Source of the DNA: Bacillota bacterium
GTDB lineage: Bacteria > Vulcanimicrobiota > SpSt-956 > JAKJGF01
Reading direction: 5' to 3'
DNA: 34,347 nt
Assembly (NCBI GenBank): GCA_022704525.1
Contig: JAKJGF010000020.1
Coordinates: forward strand, 1-34,347
The translations under genes and the position numbers were made by a program. The notes under the pieces were generated by a model, which made no database searches, was not told where the DNA came from, and saw only the letters and a program-made list of their open reading frames with translations. Below, in pieces: positions 29,889 to 34,347 of this stretch (position 1 is its first letter; each line of letters begins with the position of its first letter).

Positions 29889-31151
29889 ATGAAACTCTGG
29901 AATAAAGGAATAGAATTAAATAAGCTTATAGAAGATTTTACAGTGGGGAATGACTATATTCTGGATAAAAAACTTATTCCCTATGACTGCAGGGGATCTA
30001 TAGCGCATGCCATGACTCTTAAAAAAGCCGGTATATTAAACGAAGTAGAAACAGAACAACTTGTAAATGCTCTGGAAGAAATAAAAAATAATGGTATAGA
30101 GATAAAAAAAGAAGATGAAGATGTTCATACGGCAATAGAGAATTATCTTATAGAAAAGTCAGGTGATCTGGGGAGGAAAATACACACAGGTCGTTCCAGA
30201 AACGATCAGGTTATGGTTGATATACAATTATTGGTAAGAGACGAAATAATAAACACACATAATCTTGCCGTAAAACTCTGTGAAACTTTAAATAATTTTT
30301 CCAGAGAAAATATTGTCCTTATGCCCGGATACACCCATATGCAAAAGGCTATGCCATCTTCCCTGCAATTACTCACAGGATCTTATATAGAATCTTTCCT
30401 GGATGACTTACTATTACTGGAAACGTCATATGAGATAAATAATAAAAATCCTTTAGGAAGTGCTGCCGGCTATGGATCATCATTAAATCTTGATAGAGAT
30501 TACAGTGGAAAACTTTTAGGCTTTAAAGGTAATAGAAACTGTATTTATGTTCAGGCAAGGCCGAAGTTAATTTCCACCTTAATCTTTCCGCTCTGCAGTT
30601 TTATGAAAACTATGGATAAAATAGCTTCAGATCTACTTATGTTTACAATGGGGGAATTTAATTTTTTTTCTTTACCCGATGAATTCTGCACCGGTTCAAG
30701 TATAATGCCACAGAAGAAAAATTATGACCTTCTGGAATTAATTCGAGGGAAGGCCTCTTTAGTTCACACTCTTATGTACAGCGTGGATATGATAGGAAAT
30801 AAATTAATAAGCGGATATAATCGAGATTATCAGCTCACTAAAGAGGCTCTTATGAAAGCTTTCGACATAACCTCTAAATGTCTGGAAATAATGGGACTCA
30901 TATTTCAGAATCTCAAAGTCAACAGTGAGGCTTTGAGTAAAGCTATTTCTCCGGAACTCTTTGCCACTGATAAAGCCTATGAAATAGTAAAAAAAGGTAT
31001 CCCTTTCCGTGATGCCTACAGACAGGTAGCCGAAAATCTGGATAAACTGGAAATACAGAACGATACATTTGAGGAGAGAGACTGTTTAAAATTCAGAGAC
31101 TATACAGATGAAATAAAAAAGAGGAAAATTTTACAACCTGTTGTGGATTAA
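29889..31151 (+). CDS. argH: Argininosuccinate lyase
   Basis: This 420-residue enzyme of the fumarase/aspartase superfamily splits argininosuccinate into arginine and fumarate. Visible are DEDVHTAIENYLIEKSGDLG, KIHTGRSRNDQVMVD, the catalytic region PGYTHMQKAMPSS, and the flexible signature loop GSSIMPQKKNYDLLELIRGK. The usual Pro after KKN is Tyr here, seen as a variation rather than a loss of catalytic Ser. It is shorter than typical bacterial ArgH (about 455-460) and appears to have a compact C terminus. The start at 29889 lacks a Shine-Dalgarno because a repeat fills the gap after argG; translation may rely on an unstructured start region. Confidence 0.95.
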   Translation: MKLWNKGIELNKLIEDFTVGNDYILDKKLIPYDCRGSIAHAMTLKKAGILNEVETEQLVNALEEIKNNGIEIKKEDEDVHTAIENYLIEKSGDLGRKIHTGRSRNDQVMVDIQLLVRDEIINTHNLAVKLCETLNNFSRENIVLMPGYTHMQKAMPSSLQLLTGSYIESFLDDLLLLETSYEINNKNPLGSAAGYGSSLNLDRDYSGKLLGFKGNRNCIYVQARPKLISTLIFPLCSFMKTMDKIASDLLMFTMGEFNFFSLPDEFCTGSSIMPQKKNYDLLELIRGKASLVHTLMYSVDMIGNKLISGYNRDYQLTKEALMKAFDITSKCLEIMGLIFQNLKVNSEALSKAISPELFATDKAYEIVKKGIPFRDAYRQVAENLDKLEIQNDTFEERDCLKFRDYTDEIKKRKILQPVVD

Positions 31152-31223
31152 GGTAAGAAATTTGCAATATATAGATTTAAACTGGATATCTAATAAACTA
31201 TTATTAGAGAAAGGTGAATCTGT

Positions 31224-32120
31224 ATGAAGTTATCATTAAAAATATTACCAGTAGTTATATTCCTTATTATCATCACATTGTCAGGTCTGGTAAAAAGTCT
31301 GGCAGGTTCTGTCACTCTACCTGAAACACGGGAATATAGAGAAACAGAGATGATACTGATCCCGGCAGGAGATTTCTGGATGGGAAGTCAGACCAAACAG
31401 GGAGAATTAGATGAGTACCCCCAGCATAAGGTTTATCTAAAGGATTATTATATAGATAAATATGAAGTAACCAACAGTCAATATTGTAAATTTTTAAATG
31501 AAAAAGGAAATCATAGAGCTAAAGATAAAACCTGGTGGCTTGTAATACAGGATCAGAACTGTCTGATAGAAGTAAAAAATGGTATTTATATACCAAAGAC
31601 CGGTGCTGATAATTACCCTGTAGTAAGTGTAACATGGCATGGGGCAAAGACTTATGCAGAGTGGATGGGAAAAGGACTTCCAACAGAAGCACAATGGGAA
31701 AAAGCAGCAAAAAGCACCAGAGGCAATATTTATCCCTGGGGTATGGAATGGGATGCCAATAGATGTAATAATAAAAATATGAATGACGAAACTTTATGTA
31801 AAAAGATGATTAATTTTTATGATGGACGGGGGGTTTTACCAGCAGGTTCTTTCCCTGGAGGAGCAAGTAATTATGCTGTAATGGATATGGCAGGAAATGT
31901 AGCAGAATGGTGCTATGACTGGTATGATGAAAATTATTATAAAACCAGTCCTTATAAAAATCCAACTGGTCCCAAAACAGGTAAATACAAGGTTATCCGC
32001 GGTGGTTCCTGGGAAAATATAGAAGAAAAGAATTTTAGATGTTCAGATCGCTCGATTATTGATTCTGACAGGGGAAGTGGTATAGGATTTCGTTGTATAT
32101 TAGATCCTGAGAAAAGATAA
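31224..32120 (+). CDS. Exported formylglycine-generating-enzyme-like (SUMF1/EgtB/PvdO family) protein
   Basis: This 298-residue protein has an N-terminal hydrophobic signal (MKLSLKILPVVIFLIIITLS). The domain shows MILIPAGDFWMGSQTKQGEL, DEYPQHKVYLKDYYIDKYEV, GLPTEAQWEKAA, IYPWG, VMDMAGNVAEWCYDWYD, VIRGGSWENIEEKNFRCSDR and GIGFRC. Genuine FGE has a copper-binding Cys pair shortly after GGS (LCxxxYC type). Here that stretch is WENIEEKNFRC, so sulfatase activation is unlikely and a C-type-lectin-like binding or other oxidative role is possible. It is related in fold to the C-terminal domain of the S9 peptidase at 10738-13458. Ribosome site AAAGGTGA. Confidence 0.9.
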   Translation: MKLSLKILPVVIFLIIITLSGLVKSLAGSVTLPETREYRETEMILIPAGDFWMGSQTKQGELDEYPQHKVYLKDYYIDKYEVTNSQYCKFLNEKGNHRAKDKTWWLVIQDQNCLIEVKNGIYIPKTGADNYPVVSVTWHGAKTYAEWMGKGLPTEAQWEKAAKSTRGNIYPWGMEWDANRCNNKNMNDETLCKKMINFYDGRGVLPAGSFPGGASNYAVMDMAGNVAEWCYDWYDENYYKTSPYKNPTGPKTGKYKVIRGGSWENIEEKNFRCSDRSIIDSDRGSGIGFRCILDPEKR

Positions 32121-32168
32121 TTTTTTAATAGTAAGAAGGTATATAATTCAAGAAAATCGAATTATATT

Positions 32169-32243
32169 ATAGTTGAAGGTTAAGGGTTGAAAATTCAGTA
32201 AAGAATACCAACTATAAACTATAACCGTTCAATCCTCAACTAT
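32169..32243. repeat. Inverted heptad-type repeat (AGTTGAA / CAACTAT)
   Basis: The left part is AGTTGAA GGTTAAG GGTTGAA. The right part is AACTATA AACTATA ACCGTTC AATCCTC AACTATT. ATAGTTGA-GG (32169-) pairs with CCTCAACTAT (32234-32243) with one bulged base. It is the same family as 24131-24206. It sits between the FGE-like gene and the next gene, whose GAGGG ribosome site follows it. Confidence 0.55.
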
Positions 32244-32262
32244 TAATAATGAGGGATGTTCT

Positions 32263-33657
32263 ATGAACCTGATAAATCTGAAATGTGAAACCTGTGGTGC
32301 TCAACTCAAAAGAACTGCCAGTATGAGAACCCTCCAATGTGAATACTGTGGGTCCAAGTATTTTGCAGAAATATCCGGTGAAACTCATGGACTTGAGGAT
32401 CGAACTTTTATACTTCCTGTAGAAGTTGAAGAGGATGTAGCAATGAAATATATTCTAAGAGAAACACAGAGAAGAGAGTTTGTCCATGAAGATACTGAAA
32501 AAACAATTTCTCAGATAAGACCTAATGGGGTTATGATTCCATGTTATTCTTTCGAATGTCAATTAACATCCAACTGGTTTGGAGAAAATTCAGTAAAAAA
32601 AATGAGACAGGTATATAATCAACTAACAGGCCTTTACGAAGATCAGCCCTATGAAGAATGGTATCCTCAAAATGGCCAGCATTATGGATCTCATAATGCT
32701 TTTGTATCTGTATCGGGAGCATTGAAAGAAAGTGAAGGTAAGTGGGGAGAGCTATTTCCTCTTCCTATGGAAAAAAAGGCTCTTTTTTTAGATGATAGTG
32801 AAAATCAGCGTTTTTCTCTTGAAATACCAAATATGGCGCCGGAAGAGGCATGGATTAAAGGGGAAAGAGAAGCTAACAGGCTTGAAGAAGAAGCATGTAA
32901 AGCTCTTGTAGAAAGGCTGAAAGGCGTAAATTCAAAGATAGAAAAGAAAGAGGTATCCCTGCTTTATACTCCTGTATGGATATTTAATTATAGAGTGGAT
33001 AATATACCATACAGAAATATAGTCTGCTGTATTCGTGGTAAAGTAATAGGGGAAATGCCAACTAATTTTGAAAAACTCTTTGAAAAACTCAGAAATATAC
33101 AAAAAGAAATGGCAAAGCTATCTACTTATTTTGTCATAATAATTATAGGAACAATATTATTACTTATAACTTTAATTGGTTCAGCTTTAGTACCATTTAC
33201 AGGAATAGCTATTTATTTGTTATATCAGAAACGTAATGAAATGCAAAAAAAATTTGATAAGGAATTTGAAGCTCTTATCTCAACTAATAAATATAACCTC
33301 TGTTATTATATATTGAGAAAACGTACGGATCTAATCTCTGCTCTAAACCTTGGAACCATACCTGGTATAGATATAGTAGAAAGATGTCTTGATGAAGAAG
33401 AAGGAGGAAAAATTGACCCTGTTATAGTAAAAGAACTGGCAGCAAGATATCTCCTGGCAACAAAACCGGCCGGCAGTGAAACACCTGCAGAAAAAATAGA
33501 AAAATTTCTGGGGATGAAAAAAGATAAAACAGATCCTGTAATAGAAAAATCTAAAAAACCAGAGGCAATTCAAACCTCAAAGACAAACTGTACTTGTGGT
33601 CAGGTTATTAAAGAGGGATGGAAAATATGTCCAATTTGTGGAAACAAAATAAATTAA
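32263..33657 (+). CDS. Membrane protein with N- and C-terminal zinc ribbons
   Basis: This 464-residue protein starts with a zinc ribbon (LKCETCGAQLKRTASMRTLQ then CEYCGS) and ends with another (CTCGQVIKEGWKICPICGN). Residues 50-270 are soluble with several aromatic-rich strands (LLYTPVWIFNYRVDNIPYRN). Two transmembrane helices lie at about 286-325 (FVIIIIGTILLLITLIGSAL, then VPFTGIAIYLL), and a charged cytoplasmic tail (KPAGSETPAEKIEKFLGMKK) precedes the last ribbon. Both ribbons should lie on the same side of the membrane. No enzyme signature is seen. The adjacent TerB-like repeat gene (promoter 33683-33711) may be functionally linked. Confidence 0.8.
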   Translation: MNLINLKCETCGAQLKRTASMRTLQCEYCGSKYFAEISGETHGLEDRTFILPVEVEEDVAMKYILRETQRREFVHEDTEKTISQIRPNGVMIPCYSFECQLTSNWFGENSVKKMRQVYNQLTGLYEDQPYEEWYPQNGQHYGSHNAFVSVSGALKESEGKWGELFPLPMEKKALFLDDSENQRFSLEIPNMAPEEAWIKGEREANRLEEEACKALVERLKGVNSKIEKKEVSLLYTPVWIFNYRVDNIPYRNIVCCIRGKVIGEMPTNFEKLFEKLRNIQKEMAKLSTYFVIIIIGTILLLITLIGSALVPFTGIAIYLLYQKRNEMQKKFDKEFEALISTNKYNLCYYILRKRTDLISALNLGTIPGIDIVERCLDEEEGGKIDPVIVKELAARYLLATKPAGSETPAEKIEKFLGMKKDKTDPVIEKSKKPEAIQTSKTNCTCGQVIKEGWKICPICGNKIN

Positions 33658-33682
33658 AACTAAAAATTAGGGATAAAAAATA

Positions 33683-33711
33683 TTGCTTTTATAAACTTTC
33701 TGCCATATAAT
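33683..33711 (+). promoter_or_regulatory. Promoter of the last gene in the window
   Basis: TTGCTT (33683-33688), 17-base spacer, consensus TATAAT (33706-33711). The predicted start lies about 25 bases before the TTG start codon at 33742, which has AGGGAGAG in front. Confidence 0.6.
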
Positions 33712-33741
33712 AAAAGAAAAAAACTAAGGGAGAGCTTATAA

Positions 33742-34347
33742 TTGTCAGAACAGGATAAACCAAAAGACAAAAGAGAAAAAGAATTACCACGTAATTATCT
33801 AATTTTTAAATCTATACTTGAAACTTTCTGGGCAGAAGGTCATTTAACAGAAACTCAAAAAAATCTTATTAACAGAAAAAAGATAATGCTTGGTATTCCT
33901 GATGATATAGCCATTGAACTGGAAACAAAAGTTAAAAATAAATATCGTGATAAAATTACGGGAACAATCTCTAAATCAGATAAAGCGAAGAAAAGAGGTT
34001 TTGAACACAGAGAGGAAACAAAACAAAATCTGCTTTTTTATAAAATCATGTTAGAAAGTACCCTGGTAGACGGAGATTTAACAGAAGGTGAAAGGATTTA
34101 TTTATCCAGAAAAAAAATAGAATTATCTATAACAGATGAAGAAGCCTTATCATTAGAAACTCAGGTCAGGGAAGAATTAAAGAAACCTTATGATAAAGTC
34201 ACGGCAATAAAAGAAAATTTTTTTATCCCTATAAGTAAGGTAACACTTCAGAGAAAATCTAAACAGGAAGAATATAGTAAAAATGGCAGACAAGACTTAT
34301 TATATCAGGATGAAAAAACAAAAATTATAGAAGAAAAAAAAGGGCAA
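33742..34347 (+). CDS. TerB-like helical repeat protein (5' part, cut by window end)
   Basis: A frame starting at TTG 33742, with AGGGAGAG upstream, runs open for 202 codons to the window end. Two related segments are visible: NYLIFKSILETFWAEGHLTE then TQKNLINRKKIMLGIPDDIA (about residues 18-60), and LLFYKIMLESTLVDGDLTEG then ERIYLSRKKIELSITDEEAL (about 96-140). The pattern of a helix with an ADG-like turn, LTExE, and a helix ending in LGIxxxxA is that of TerB/tellurite-resistance-like domains. Each is followed by a charged linker. No signal peptide. The rest of the protein is outside the window. Confidence 0.7.
   Translation, partial: MSEQDKPKDKREKELPRNYLIFKSILETFWAEGHLTETQKNLINRKKIMLGIPDDIAIELETKVKNKYRDKITGTISKSDKAKKRGFEHREETKQNLLFYKIMLESTLVDGDLTEGERIYLSRKKIELSITDEEALSLETQVREELKKPYDKVTAIKENFFIPISKVTLQRKSKQEEYSKNGRQDLLYQDEKTKIIEEKKGQ

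Noticed and set aside
31224..32120. Genuine sulfatase-activating formylglycine-generating enzyme
   Set aside because: The copper-binding Cys pair after the GGS motif is absent and no sulfatase gene is nearby.
1..34347. Insertion sequence, prophage, tRNA or rRNA genes
   Set aside because: No transposase, integrase, phage structural gene, cloverleaf or rRNA segment was seen on either strand.

Overview
This is an AT-rich bacterial chromosome segment (about one third G+C by eye) with densely packed genes on both strands and many TTG starts backed by good Shine-Dalgarno sites. Gene content (TyrS, ArgG, ArgH, ROK kinase, KamA-type radical SAM enzyme, formylglycine-generating-enzyme-like proteins, prolyl-oligopeptidase family peptidase, many TPR/J-domain/zinc-ribbon proteins) is bacterial. 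I see no rRNA, tRNA or marker that fixes the phylum; an uncultured low-GC lineage is an inference.

Layout. (1) 1-4.5 kb is an accessory island with four type II toxin-antitoxin modules (HigBA-like, VapBC, MazEF-like, HicBA), a DUF2442 protein, a small self-contained transcription unit and several palindromic operators. (2) 3.4-8.3 kb, minus strand: a GNAT acetyltransferase, two different ATP-grasp (D-Ala-D-Ala ligase fold) enzymes and a KamA-family aminomutase. The last three form an operon with a long structured 5' leader, while the GNAT is separated from them by the HicBA module. Together they look like an uncharacterised pathway that makes a beta-amino acid and ligates it. (3) 8.4-17.4 kb, plus strand: tyrS, a J-domain/TPR protein, a secreted S9 peptidase fused to an FGE-like domain, and a ClpN-like protein joined to an FtsH-peptidase (M41) domain whose catalytic Glu is Lys. 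These are followed by a glycine-rich membrane protein and a radical SAM protein. (4) 17.4-18.4 kb, minus: a two-gene unit of unknown function with a zinc-binding N terminus. (5) 18.5-24.1 kb, plus: a secreted DUF5666/Ig-like protein, an M24 aminopeptidase, a PstS-like lipoprotein and a voltage-sensor/RCK ion channel that lacks the K+ filter TVGYG. (6) 24.2-28.2 kb: secreted TPR protein, amine-oxidase-N-like secreted protein, ROK kinase, DUF503 protein. (7) 28.5-34.3 kb: argG-argH, a secreted FGE-like protein, a double zinc-ribbon membrane protein and a TerB-like repeat protein cut by the window end.

Between genes there are repeated short elements built from degenerate 7-nt units (AGCTGAT/AGCTTTC, GTTGAAG/CCTCAAC and CACTGCT/GATCACT types), often arranged as inverted pairs. 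Two copies of a roughly 120-bp MITE-like form share a 22-nt exact core in opposite orientation 19 kb apart. The strongest candidates for undescribed biology are the KamA/ATP-grasp/GNAT set with its leader, the ClpN-pseudo-M41 protein, the odd channel with its PstS-like neighbour, and the heptad-repeat elements.
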